Assembly: GCA_934402515.1 (NCBI GenBank)
Contig: CAKRTZ010000029.1
Span: forward strand, 1 to 26,889
Length of the DNA stretch: 26,889 nucleotides
Source of the DNA: an uncultured Lachnospiraceae bacterium
GTDB taxonomy: Bacteria; Bacillota; Clostridia; Lachnospirales; Lachnospiraceae
Direction of reading: 5' to 3'
Shown here: positions 1 through 7,134 of the stretch, piece by piece
How the letters are laid out: each line of letters opens with the position of its first letter
How positions within the stretch are numbered: the stretch's first letter is position 1
The notes under the pieces: model-generated
The model's database searches: none
Told to the model about the DNA's origin: nothing
The model's input: only the letters and a program-made list of their open reading frames with translations
Position numbers and translations under genes: made by a program

Positions 1-27
1 TTTCTAAAGATTTCCTCTCAATGATAG

Positions 28-112
28 TGCGGAAGATGGGACTTGAACCCACACGACTGCAATAGCCACAAGATCCTTAGTCTTGCTCGTCTGCCAATTC
101 CGACACTTCCGC
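28..112 (-). tRNA. tRNA-Leu (anticodon AAG)
   Basis: Read on the minus strand this folds as a type II (long variable arm) tRNA. The 5' acceptor strand GCGGAAG pairs with 3' CTTCCGC, the discriminator base is A, and the T arm contains GGTTCAAGTCC. The anticodon stem CAAGA/TCTTG encloses the loop CTAAGGA, giving anticodon AAG, which reads Leu CUU. The 3' CCA is not encoded, since the sequence after the discriminator is CTA. An A at position 34 would normally be deaminated to inosine by TadA. A strong promoter lies about 30 bases upstream. No terminator is visible in the 27 bases left in the window downstream. Confidence 0.96.
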
Positions 113-144
113 ATGCCAATGTGAAAAACCACATCGCAAGTGAT

Positions 145-173
145 ATATTATCATTTTCCAACGAGGAAGTCAA
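145..173 (-). promoter_or_regulatory. sigma-A promoter of tRNA-Leu(AAG)
   Basis: On the minus strand a -35 box TTGACT (168-173) and a -10 box TAATAT (145-150) are separated by exactly 17 bases. The predicted start near position 138 leaves a short leader of about 25 bases before the tRNA 5' end at 112. This is close to the housekeeping consensus, as expected for a stable-RNA gene. Confidence 0.88.
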
Positions 174-324
174 GATTAAATTTACAATTTATGATATAAA
201 ATATATTTAATTACACAAAATATGATATTTAAGGATTTCAAAGTTTCCCTTGCAAGGTTACCCCCTAATCTCTTTTCCTCATTGTATCTTTGATTCTGAA
301 GTGTTAAAATATTATTGAAAAGTC

Positions 325-352
325 TACACTTTTCTCCTATTGTAACCGATAT
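325..352 (+). promoter_or_regulatory. candidate sigma-28 (SigD/FliA) promoter
   Basis: The plus strand has TACACTTT at 325-332 and ACCGATAT at 345-352. These resemble the motility sigma-factor consensus TAAAGTTT and GCCGATAA/T, with spacing one base longer than the commonest arrangement. The site lies 55 bases before the start codon of the FliD-like gene at 408. The surrounding sequence is AT-rich and no equally good sigma-A pair is obvious. The match is by eye; the CCGATAT core is the strongest part. Confidence 0.6.
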
Positions 353-407
353 ATGCAGTAGAAACACAGGCATGGATGCCGACCTTTCATCAAAGGAGTG
401 AATTTAT

Positions 408-1166
408 ATGAACGGTATTAATTTAAACAATTCATCAAACATTTCCAGTCTGTTCGGAAGCCTGTCTTCCAACGGGACATCGGATTCTCTGCTTTCTGAT
501 TACGCTTCCCTGAAAAACGGAAGCTACAAAAAACTCATGAAAGCATATTATAAAGAGATGGGCTCCAGTTCCACCTCGGATAGTGAATCTTTGAAAAAAA
601 CTTCTTCCAGTGAACAGACATCTGCAGACAAAAAATCCATTGCAATCAAGGATGCTGTGAGTTCTCTGGCAGAATCCGCTGATGCATTGACCAACAGTTC
701 TCTGTACACCAAAAAGACAATTACAACCAAAGACGAAAATGGCAATGAGGTAGAGACTCTGGATTACGATCGTGACGCGATCTATGATGCCGTTTCCACT
801 TTTGTTACCAACTATAACAAGGCAACCTCTACTGCTGCTGATAACGGAAGTGACCGGGTACTGCGACAGACCATCAATATGCAGAGCGCAACCACAATCA
901 ATGCAAAAATGCTGGCAAAAATCGGCATTACCATTGGCAAGGACAAAACCTTATCCGTTGATAAAGAAACGCTGAACAAGGCAGATGTGGCAACCATTCA
1001 GAGTATCTTTGGCAACGGTGGTTCCTATGGCAACACCATCAGTTCCAAAGCTTCCCTGATTTACTCTTCCGCAAGTCATCAGGCCAGCACCAAAAGTTCC
1101 TACAGTTCCAATGGCAACTATCTGGACAAGATTTTAAACGGAAATATTTATTCCACAAAAGCATAA
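408..1166 (+). CDS. FliD-like orphan protein, probably motility-regulated
   Basis: The protein has 252 residues and no signal peptide, Cys or Trp, and is very rich in Ser, Thr, Asn and Lys, a composition typical of exported flagellar axial proteins. Residues about 120-205 resemble the C-terminal part of the hook-associated cap protein FliD: a DAVSTFVTNYN helix, then LRQT, then LAKIGIT followed by TLSVDKETL and a Phe-Gly end. The usual FliD N-terminal region and C-terminal coiled coil are missing. The N-terminus contains a SLLSDYASLKNGSYKKLM stretch that I do not recognise functionally. The start is supported by AAGGAG nine bases before ATG 408. A sigma-28-like promoter precedes it and an intrinsic terminator follows. 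It is the only plus-strand gene here and sits between two tRNA-Leu genes. A role as a secreted flagellar accessory or cap-like protein is inference. Confidence 0.8.
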   Translation: MNGINLNNSSNISSLFGSLSSNGTSDSLLSDYASLKNGSYKKLMKAYYKEMGSSSTSDSESLKKTSSSEQTSADKKSIAIKDAVSSLAESADALTNSSLYTKKTITTKDENGNEVETLDYDRDAIYDAVSTFVTNYNKATSTAADNGSDRVLRQTINMQSATTINAKMLAKIGITIGKDKTLSVDKETLNKADVATIQSIFGNGGSYGNTISSKASLIYSSASHQASTKSSYSSNGNYLDKILNGNIYSTKA

Positions 1167-1180
1167 GGCAGGATAGATCA

Positions 1181-1214
1181 AAAGGCTCCTTCCCATTGAG
1201 GAAAGAGCCTTTTT
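1181..1214 (+). terminator. intrinsic terminator of the FliD-like gene
   Basis: Fourteen bases after the stop codon, AAAGGCTC (1181-1188) pairs with GAGCCTTT (1205-1212), with some further TTC/GAA pairing inside, followed by a T run. This closes the plus-strand unit just before the opposing tRNA transcript. Confidence 0.88.
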
Positions 1215-1231
1215 GTTGGCTTAGAGGCAAC

Positions 1232-1263
1232 AAAAAAGGATTCCGATTTCTCGAAATCCTTTC
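1232..1263 (-). terminator. intrinsic terminator of tRNA-Leu(CAG)
   Basis: On the minus strand the sequence directly after the tRNA forms a 12-bp stem (AAAGGATTTCGA with TCGGAATCCTTT, one G-T pair) closed by a GAAA tetraloop and followed by a run of Ts. It begins one base after the tRNA discriminator, so mature 3'-end processing must trim right up to the hairpin. It also faces the plus-strand terminator at 1181-1214. Confidence 0.9.
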
Positions 1264-1264
1264 A

Positions 1265-1348
1265 TGCAGAAGGCGGGACTTGAACCCGCACGGTATTGCT
1301 ACCACAGGCACCTGAAGCCTGCGCGTCTGCCAATTCCACCACTCCTGC
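1265..1348 (-). tRNA. tRNA-Leu (anticodon CAG)
   Basis: On the minus strand this is a type II tRNA with acceptor GCAGGAG pairing with CTTCTGC (one G-T pair), discriminator A, and GGTTCAAGTCC in the T arm. The anticodon stem CAGGC/GCCTG encloses TTCAGGT, giving anticodon CAG (Leu CUG). CCA is not encoded. It has its own strong promoter and terminator, although the MATE gene upstream on the same strand has no visible terminator and could read into it. Confidence 0.97.
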
Positions 1349-1359
1349 GAACAAGACTT

Positions 1360-1388
1360 ATATTACCAGATACCCTTTTATCTGTCAA
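1360..1388 (-). promoter_or_regulatory. sigma-A promoter of tRNA-Leu(CAG)
   Basis: On the minus strand a perfect -35 TTGACA (1383-1388) and a -10 TAATAT (1360-1365) are separated by 17 bases. The -10 box ends 11 bases before the tRNA 5' end, so the leader is only a few bases long. This is the strongest promoter match in the window. Confidence 0.92.
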
Positions 1389-1446
1389 CACTTATTTTGT
1401 ATTTTTTTTATATTTTTTGAAAAACTTTTGATATACTCCCCTTCTG

Positions 1447-2781
1447 CTAATCTGCATAGTGATATCTGTGCCGATTCTTTACAAGGAAGTACATGGTTAC
1501 CACCAGTGTTAATCCTTCTGCCACCGTGATTGCCAGCCAGATTCCATTTACCCCCAGGAAAATAGGAAGAATCAGAATCGCCGCCACCTGGAATACAAAG
1601 GTTCGCAGGAAAGAAATAATAGCTGATACCGTTCCGTTATTTAATCCGGTAAAAAATGCGGAACCAAAAATATTAAATCCACATAACAGGAAGGAAATGG
1701 AGTAAATCCGCATGGCATGAATGGTCATTTCATGCAGTTCCTGATCATATCCTACATAAATAGAAGCAATCGGTCCTGCACACACACAAGCTGCCACCGT
1801 CATAATCACTGCTACCACTGTGGTGATTTTCAAACTCATCTTCAGGATATTCTTTAATTCATCATGATTACCTGCTCCATAATGATATCCTACAATGGGA
1901 TTAACTCCCACAGAATATCCAAAGAAAAAGGCCATAAAAATAAAGGTTACATACATAATGACACCGTAGGCTGCCACACCGTTAACAGAGGCAATTCGCA
2001 GCAGCTGGAAATTATAAAGCATACCGATTACGGATGCTGAAATATTACTTACCATCTCCGATGCTCCGTTCATGCAGGCTTTTCCCAGTGCATTCCAGTC
2101 AATCCTGGTTTTTACCAGACGCAGACGACTGTTATTCGGTCGTGCAAAATAGATCATGGGAATCATTCCTCCCAGGATCTGCCCAATCAGGGTTGCAATA
2201 CCTGCTCCCGCAATTCCGAAGGGAAAAACATAGACCAAAAAGAAGTCTAACACCATGTTGGTTACACCGGTGGCAATAGAAATCACCAACCCAAAGTGAG
2301 GCTTCTCTGCCGCTACCATAAAGCTCTGGAAGGCATTCTGCATCATAAAGAAGGTATTGGACGCCATCAGGATTCTGCCGTAAAGCACGCAGTCCTCCAG
2401 AACCTCGGCATCCGCTCCCAGGAAATGGGCAATGGGGCGCATGAAAACAATACCCAATACAGACAAAATGATACCTGCCACAATCAAAACATAAATCATC
2501 ATGGAAAAGTATTCGGATGCTTTCTGATCCTTCCCTTCTCCCAGCGTCTTCGCTATCAGGGCAGTGCCTCCTGCACCTATCATGAAGCCCACTGCACATA
2601 GGATCATAATAAAAGGCATAATCAGATTGACCGCTGCGAAAGAGTTTTTACCCACGAAGTTTGAGACAAAGAAGCCGTCCACAATACTGTACACGGAACT
2701 TACAATCATCATAAATACACTGGGCATGACATAACGTAATAATTTTTTATAAGTAAAATGGTCGGAGAGACTAATTTTCAT
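1447..2781 (-). CDS. MATE family efflux transporter
   Basis: This 444-residue polytopic membrane protein has about 12 hydrophobic segments in two similar halves, the fold of the multidrug and toxic compound extrusion family, which exports drugs or metabolites using Na+ or H+ gradients. Near the N-terminus, the LLRYVMPSVFMMIVSSVY stretch, the SIVDGFFVSNFVG loop and the GAGGTALIAKTLGEG loop are typical of the family. The substrate cannot be predicted. ATG 2781 is chosen because GAGGTGG (2784-2790) is its ribosome binding site; the in-frame GTG at 2787 lies inside that site. It starts 11 bases after the pseudouridine synthase stop, so the two are probably co-transcribed. No hairpin terminator follows before the tRNA-Leu promoter region. 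Confidence 0.93.
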   Translation of the reverse strand: MKISLSDHFTYKKLLRYVMPSVFMMIVSSVYSIVDGFFVSNFVGKNSFAAVNLIMPFIMILCAVGFMIGAGGTALIAKTLGEGKDQKASEYFSMMIYVLIVAGIILSVLGIVFMRPIAHFLGADAEVLEDCVLYGRILMASNTFFMMQNAFQSFMVAAEKPHFGLVISIATGVTNMVLDFFLVYVFPFGIAGAGIATLIGQILGGMIPMIYFARPNNSRLRLVKTRIDWNALGKACMNGASEMVSNISASVIGMLYNFQLLRIASVNGVAAYGVIMYVTFIFMAFFFGYSVGVNPIVGYHYGAGNHDELKNILKMSLKITTVVAVIMTVAACVCAGPIASIYVGYDQELHEMTIHAMRIYSISFLLCGFNIFGSAFFTGLNNGTVSAIISFLRTFVFQVAAILILPIFLGVNGIWLAITVAEGLTLVVTMYFLVKNRHRYHYAD

Positions 2782-2792
2782 AACCACCTCAA

Positions 2793-3710
2793 TTAAAACA
2801 AATTCATAACCGCCTTCATATCCTCCGGCAAGGGTGCCTCAAAGGCTAACGGTGCCTTACTGATGGGATGGGCAAAGGCCAGTTTCCACGCATGGAGCGC
2901 CTGTCTCCCAATCCGTTCCATATCCGGATTGTACAGATAGTCTCCAATCAATGGATATCCTATAAACTTCAAATGCACACGGATCTGGTGCGTGCGTCCC
3001 GTTTCTAACTGCAGGGCAAGCAAACTGTATCCGTTCTGCTCTGCCACCACGCGATAGTGTGTCACTGCCCTCTCTCCGTGTTCAAAATCCACCTGTCGTT
3101 CCAGTACAGAACCGGGTTTTCGCGACAGGGGTGCGTCAATCACCCCGCTTTTTACAGTCATGCTGCCTTTGACAATGCCCAGGTACTCCCTGTGGATTCC
3201 CCTGGCTTCCAGACCGCCTAAGGCCTTAGCTGAAACCATCTGCCCCAGAATTGCCGCACTGAGCCGGTTTTTTGCCACTACCGTAAGTCCCGAGGTATCT
3301 CTGTCCAGGCGGTTGGTACAGCGAAATACAAAGGGCGTATCTTCATTCCGGTAACGCCAGGCAAGGGCATTTGCCAGAGTATTATCGTAATTTTTCATGG
3401 AGATATGGGTAGGCATCCCCGCAGGTTTATTCACTACCACAATGTCCTCATCTTCATAGACAATATCAATGGGAAGTGCTACCGGCAGCGTTATCGCGTC
3501 ACTGCCAGTTTCCTTCACCTGTACCGTCAGGATCTGCGACGAATGAACCGGCTGATTCATATGCACAGCCTGTCCATCCAGCCATACCGTATCAGGATTC
3601 TTCTTCAGTTCAATAATTCCCTGAGAGGAAAAGCCTTGATGTTTTAAGTAGGTGCTAACCCGCAGTTCCGTTTCCAATGAGCCTATCTCATAAGTGATTC
3701 TGCGATCCAT
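2793..3710 (-). CDS. RluA-family rRNA/tRNA pseudouridine synthase
   Basis: The 305-residue protein would isomerise specific uridines in rRNA or tRNA to pseudouridine. It has an N-terminal S4-like region (about 1-70) with VSTYLKHQGFS, a VVVNKPAGMPTH motif at about 91-102 and the catalytic motif NRLDRDTSGL at 133-142, with Asp136 the expected nucleophile. The usual His of HRLD is Asn here. The GRTHQIRVHLKFIGYPLIGD block and LHAWKL motif near the C-terminus fit RluA/RluC/RluD. The target site cannot be assigned. ATG 3710 is preferred; a TTG at 3752 would overlap the upstream gene by 31 bases and lacks a ribosome binding site. The SD for 3710 is weak (AAGGAA about 13 bases away), so coupling to the upstream purF-like gene, 11 bases away, is plausible. 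Confidence 0.93.
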   Translation of the reverse strand: MDRRITYEIGSLETELRVSTYLKHQGFSSQGIIELKKNPDTVWLDGQAVHMNQPVHSSQILTVQVKETGSDAITLPVALPIDIVYEDEDIVVVNKPAGMPTHISMKNYDNTLANALAWRYRNEDTPFVFRCTNRLDRDTSGLTVVAKNRLSAAILGQMVSAKALGGLEARGIHREYLGIVKGSMTVKSGVIDAPLSRKPGSVLERQVDFEHGERAVTHYRVVAEQNGYSLLALQLETGRTHQIRVHLKFIGYPLIGDYLYNPDMERIGRQALHAWKLAFAHPISKAPLAFEAPLPEDMKAVMNLF

Positions 3711-3721
3711 TTGAAAAGATT

Positions 3722-5128
3722 TTATTCCTTTCCATTCCAGCAGTAAGTACAAAGTTTGCAGGGTTCCAGGCCAGTTGCCTCCAGCATGTCATCCAGGCGG
3801 TTAAAGCGCAGGGAGGTAAACTTCAACTCCTTACCGATCTCTTCCACCATTTTTTCATACTTCTCTGACTCCGGATCTGCATATTCCTGCAGGATTTCCT
3901 CTGTCACCTGACCGTTTTCCAGACGTTCAATCACTCTTCTGGCAATCAGATCCATCTCTGAAGAAGAACGGGAGAAATTCAGGTACTTACAGCCGTACAG
4001 CAGGGGTGGACATGCCGGACGGATATGTACCTCTTTTGCTCCACTTTCATAGAGATATTCGGTGGTCTCCCGAAGCTGGGTTCCACGGACAATGGAATCA
4101 TCAATCAGCAGGATGCTCTTATCCTTAATCAAATCGTCCACCGCCAGCATCTTCATCTTGGCAATGAGATTACGCTTACTCTGCATGGTGGGCATGAAAG
4201 AGCGGGGCCAGGTGGGTGTGTACTTGATAAAAGGTCTGGAAAAGGGAATTCCTGATTCATTGGCATATCCCACAGCATGAGCAGTTCCGGAATCCGGCAC
4301 TCCGGCTACGATATCCGGTTTCACATGGTCTCTCTGTGCCATCTTCGCACCACAGTTGTAACGCATCTGTTCTACGCTGATCCCTTCATAGGAACTGGCA
4401 GGATATCCATAGTATACCCAGAGAAAGGTGCAAATTTTCATGTCCTTGCCGGGCTGCGCCAAAGTAATGCAGTTCTTCTCCGTCAAAACCACAATTTCTC
4501 CGGGACCCAACTCTTTATAATCAGAATAACCCAAATTCTTGTAGGCAAAATTTTCAAAGGATACGCAGAAGCCCTCTTCCTTTTTACCAACCACAACCGG
4601 AGTGCGTCCCAGACGGTCTCTGGCAGCATAAATTCCTGCCTGGTTTACTAAAAGAAGGGAAAGAGAACCATCTACTACTTCCTGTACAAAACGGATGCCT
4701 TCAATCAGATTGGCTTTCGTATTGATCAGTGCAGCAACCAGTTCGGTCGCATTAATCTCACCGGTGCTCATTTCCTGAAAGTGTACATGTCCCTGGTCAA
4801 ACAGCATCTGCTGTAAGCCGTCCATGTTATTGATCTTTCCTACCGTGGTAATTGCATAGGTTCCATGATGAGAACGGATAATCAAAGGCTGTGCCTCATA
4901 ATCAGAAATACAGCCGATTCCGTACCAGCCGGACATGTGCTCCACTTCCTTATCAAATTTGGTACGGAAAGGAGCATTTTCAATGTTATGAATGGCCCGG
5001 TTAAAACCATTCTTCCCATAAACCGTCATTCCACCTCGTCTGGTTCCCAGATGGGAATGATAATCCACTCCGAAAAAAAGATCAAATACACAGTCCTCGC
5101 TAGATGCTACGCCAAAAAATCCACCCAT
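3722..5128 (-). CDS. PurF-like protein with degenerate glutaminase site
   Basis: The 468 residues align along the length of amidophosphoribosyltransferase, which makes phosphoribosylamine from PRPP and glutamine. The phosphoribosyltransferase half is intact, with the PRPP loop LIDDSIVRGT at 341-350 and GVPDSGTAHAVGYA at 277-289. Cys233, Cys380 and Cys457/Cys460 occupy positions that hold the [4Fe-4S] cluster in the B. subtilis enzyme. The glutaminase half is broken: the protein begins MGGFFGVAS where PurF has MCGIFGI, so the nucleophilic Cys is Gly. The oxyanion Asn-Gly pair (HNGN) reads VGKINN at about 96-101. The start is firm, with GAGG eight bases before ATG and an in-frame stop just upstream. 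It may use free ammonia, act in another pathway, or be regulatory. It is best named a PurF paralogue; use of the symbol purF would be unsafe. Confidence 0.85.
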   Translation of the reverse strand: MGGFFGVASSEDCVFDLFFGVDYHSHLGTRRGGMTVYGKNGFNRAIHNIENAPFRTKFDKEVEHMSGWYGIGCISDYEAQPLIIRSHHGTYAITTVGKINNMDGLQQMLFDQGHVHFQEMSTGEINATELVAALINTKANLIEGIRFVQEVVDGSLSLLLVNQAGIYAARDRLGRTPVVVGKKEEGFCVSFENFAYKNLGYSDYKELGPGEIVVLTEKNCITLAQPGKDMKICTFLWVYYGYPASSYEGISVEQMRYNCGAKMAQRDHVKPDIVAGVPDSGTAHAVGYANESGIPFSRPFIKYTPTWPRSFMPTMQSKRNLIAKMKMLAVDDLIKDKSILLIDDSIVRGTQLRETTEYLYESGAKEVHIRPACPPLLYGCKYLNFSRSSSEMDLIARRVIERLENGQVTEEILQEYADPESEKYEKMVEEIGKELKFTSLRFNRLDDMLEATGLEPCKLCTYCWNGKE

Positions 5129-5179
5129 TTTTTTACCTCATTTTGCATGTTGTTTAAACTATTATTTTCCTATGAACTT

Positions 5180-5211
5180 AAAAAATCCGGGATCAATAAG
5201 ATCCCGGATTT
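5180..5211 (-). terminator. intrinsic terminator after tsf
   Basis: On the minus strand a perfect 12-bp stem AAATCCGGGATC/GATCCCGGATTT with a five-base loop (5195-5199) is followed by six Ts. It starts 14 bases after the tsf stop and should end the rpsB-tsf transcript, separating it from the PurF-like gene 52 bases further on. Confidence 0.92.
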
Positions 5212-5224
5212 AAAATGCCTGCTC

Positions 5225-6163
5225 TTACAGTCCAGCCTGTGCTGCAACTTCTGCTGCGAAGTCATCGACTCTCTTCTCGATACCTTCACCGGTCTCGAAA
5301 CGTACAAAGCTCTTAACTTTTAAGTTAGCGCCCTGTTCTTTAGCAACCTGTGCAACATACTGGCCTACGGTCTGTTTGCCATCTTCTGCCTTAACGTAAA
5401 CCTGGTCTACCAGACAGATCTCTTTTAACTCTTTCTTTACACGTCCTTCGATCATGCCGTTGATAACCTTCTCAGGTTTAGCGGACTCCTTAGGATCGTT
5501 CATGATCTGAGCACGCAGGATCTCTTTTTCATGCTCGATATAATCAGCGCTGATCTCCTCATCACTTACATACTTAGGGGACAGAGCAGCAACCTGCATT
5601 GCAATATTGGTCATAGCCTCTTTTACTGCATCGTTGACAACATCGGTCTCAGCCTCAACGATAACGCCGATACGTCCGCCGCCATGGAGATAGGTTACAA
5701 CACAGCCGTTAGCTGCGGTAACTTTCTGGAATCTGCGGATAGTGAGATTCTCACCGATGACAGCGATCTTCTCAACCAGTGCTTCCTTAACGGTTTTGGA
5801 ATCATCCAGAATCCATTTCTCAGCCATGAATGCATCTAAATCAGCAGCGTCAGATGCCAGAGCCTGTTTTGCAACAGCGTCTACATACTGCTGGAAAGTC
5901 TCATTCTTTGCAACGAAGTCAGTCTCAGAGTTTACCTCTACAACTGCTGCAGTAATATTATCGTTTGTGATGACACGGCAAAGTCCTTCTGCTGCAATAC
6001 GTCCAGCCTTTTTCTCTGCCTTAGCCTGACCGTTTTTGCGTAAGAACTCAACAGCCTCGTCCATGTTGCCATCGGTTTCATTTAAAGCCTTTTTACAATC
6101 CATCATACCTGCGCCAGTCATTTCACGCAGTTCTTTTACCATAGAAGCTGTAATAGCTGCCAT
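5225..6163 (-). CDS. tsf: translation elongation factor Ts
   Basis: EF-Ts (312 residues) exchanges GDP for GTP on EF-Tu in the cytoplasm. The N-terminal UBA-like domain ends in the signature TGAGMMDCKKAL at about 17-28, followed by DEAVEFLRKNG. The EF-Tu-interacting TDFVAKN motif lies at about 81-87 and HGGGRIGVIVE in the first core subdomain. Length matches the family. A strong GGAGG precedes ATG 6163, 27 bases after rpsB, the universal rpsB-tsf pair. A strong terminator follows. Confidence 0.99.
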   Translation of the reverse strand: MAAITASMVKELREMTGAGMMDCKKALNETDGNMDEAVEFLRKNGQAKAEKKAGRIAAEGLCRVITNDNITAAVVEVNSETDFVAKNETFQQYVDAVAKQALASDAADLDAFMAEKWILDDSKTVKEALVEKIAVIGENLTIRRFQKVTAANGCVVTYLHGGGRIGVIVEAETDVVNDAVKEAMTNIAMQVAALSPKYVSDEEISADYIEHEKEILRAQIMNDPKESAKPEKVINGMIEGRVKKELKEICLVDQVYVKAEDGKQTVGQYVAQVAKEQGANLKVKSFVRFETGEGIEKRVDDFAAEVAAQAGL

Positions 6164-6190
6164 TGTGTTATCCTCCTATATTATAAAATC

Positions 6191-6955
6191 TTATTCAGCC
6201 TGCTCTGCAACCTGCTCGATGTCTGCTGCCTCAGCGTCTGCTGCTGCAACATCCTCATCAGTGTAAACTGCCTCACCCTGTCTTGCCTCGATAACAGCGT
6301 CTGCCATCTTGGATACGATCAGTTTTACGGCACGGATTGCATCATCGTTACCAGGGATAATGTAATCTAATTCCTCAGGATCACAGTTGGTATCACCGAT
6401 ACCTACCAGGGTAATTCCCAGAGCATGAGCTTCCTGTACACAAATTCTTTCCTTCTTGGGATCTACTACGAAGATACAATCAGGGATTCTGTCCATCTCT
6501 TTGATACCGCCCAGGTTCTTCTCTAATTTCTCCCACTCTTTCTTCAGAGCGATAACTTCTTTCTTAGGCAGTACATCGAAAGTACCGTCCTCAGACATAG
6601 CCTCGATCTTTTTCAGTCTTGCAATACGGGACTGGATGGTCTTGAAGTTGGTCAGCATACCACCTAACCATCTCTCGTTTACATAGTACATACCGCAACG
6701 CTCAGCCTCAGTCTTCACTGCATCCTGTGCCTGTTTCTTGGTACCAACGAAAAGAATGGTTCCGCCCTGTCCTGCAATATCAGCGATTGCGCTGTAAGCC
6801 TCATCTACCTTACCTACAGATTTCTGTAAGTCGATGATGTGGATACCGTTTCTCTCGGTGAAGATGTAAGGAGCCATTTTAGGGTTCCATCTTCTGGTCT
6901 GATGTCCGAAATGAACACCTGCTTCTAATAACTGTTTCATTGAAATAACGCTCAT
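6191..6955 (-). CDS. rpsB: 30S ribosomal protein S2
   Basis: S2 (254 residues) binds the 30S head/body junction. The N-terminal MKQLLEAGVHFGHQTRRWNPKM is the classic S2 start, with GTKKQAQDAV at about 72-81, NERWLGGMLTNF at about 92-103 and DCIFVVDPKKE further on. The last 30 or so residues form an acidic, Ala/Glu-rich tail, common in Clostridia. GGAGGT lies seven bases before ATG. It follows the fla/che run as in B. subtilis, after a 166-base gap likely to hold its leader. Confidence 0.99.
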   Translation of the reverse strand: MSVISMKQLLEAGVHFGHQTRRWNPKMAPYIFTERNGIHIIDLQKSVGKVDEAYSAIADIAGQGGTILFVGTKKQAQDAVKTEAERCGMYYVNERWLGGMLTNFKTIQSRIARLKKIEAMSEDGTFDVLPKKEVIALKKEWEKLEKNLGGIKEMDRIPDCIFVVDPKKERICVQEAHALGITLVGIGDTNCDPEELDYIIPGNDDAIRAVKLIVSKMADAVIEARQGEAVYTDEDVAAADAEAADIEQVAEQAE

Positions 6956-7121
6956 TTTTCTACCTCCATTTGGTTGTTCCTCCGCCTGCCCTCTCCTTTG
7001 AAAAGTTCTCTACTGCCAACCGTAAGCGCTGCGGCACCGACAGTAAATCCGGCAAACGTGTTTACTATTTGTTCTCGTCACGGCATAAAACCGCAACACT
7101 AAGACAATACCATAAACCTTG
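6956..7121 (-). other. intergenic leader of rpsB
   Basis: This 166-base gap separates the carboxypeptidase gene from rpsB. I could not identify a convincing -35/-10 pair by eye. One perfect inverted repeat, AGTAAA/TTTACT (7042-7047 with 7061-7066), could form a small hairpin in the leader. The gap is long compared with the rest of the window, so an rpsB promoter or autoregulatory leader is likely here, but that is inference. Confidence 0.4.
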
Positions 7122-7134
7122 CTATTTTGCAAGA
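7117..7134 (-). terminator. weak hairpin at the end of the carboxypeptidase gene
   Basis: On the minus strand TCTTGC (7129-7134) pairs with GCAAGG (7117-7122) around the loop AAAATA, and the TAG stop codon (7122-7124) lies partly inside it. It is followed by TTTATGG, a poor T tract. It could attenuate fla/che transcription before rpsB, but is far weaker than the tsf terminator. Confidence 0.3.

Noticed and set aside
182..373. Minus-strand open frame of 63 codons upstream of the FliD-like gene
   Set aside because: AT-rich intergenic sequence that holds promoters on both strands; no SD or recognisable product.
1..1350. tRNA-Leu pair as ends of an integrated element
   Set aside because: No integrase, no direct repeats of a tRNA 3' end, and only one gene between them; both tRNAs are complete with their own promoters.
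2782..2787. GTG 2787 as the start of the MATE gene
   Set aside because: The codon is part of the GAGGTGG ribosome binding site for ATG 2781.
3722..5128. Possibility that the purF-like gene really starts with a Met-Cys codon pair upstream
   Set aside because: An in-frame TGA lies three codons before the ATG and the SD fits ATG 5128, so no Cys start is available.
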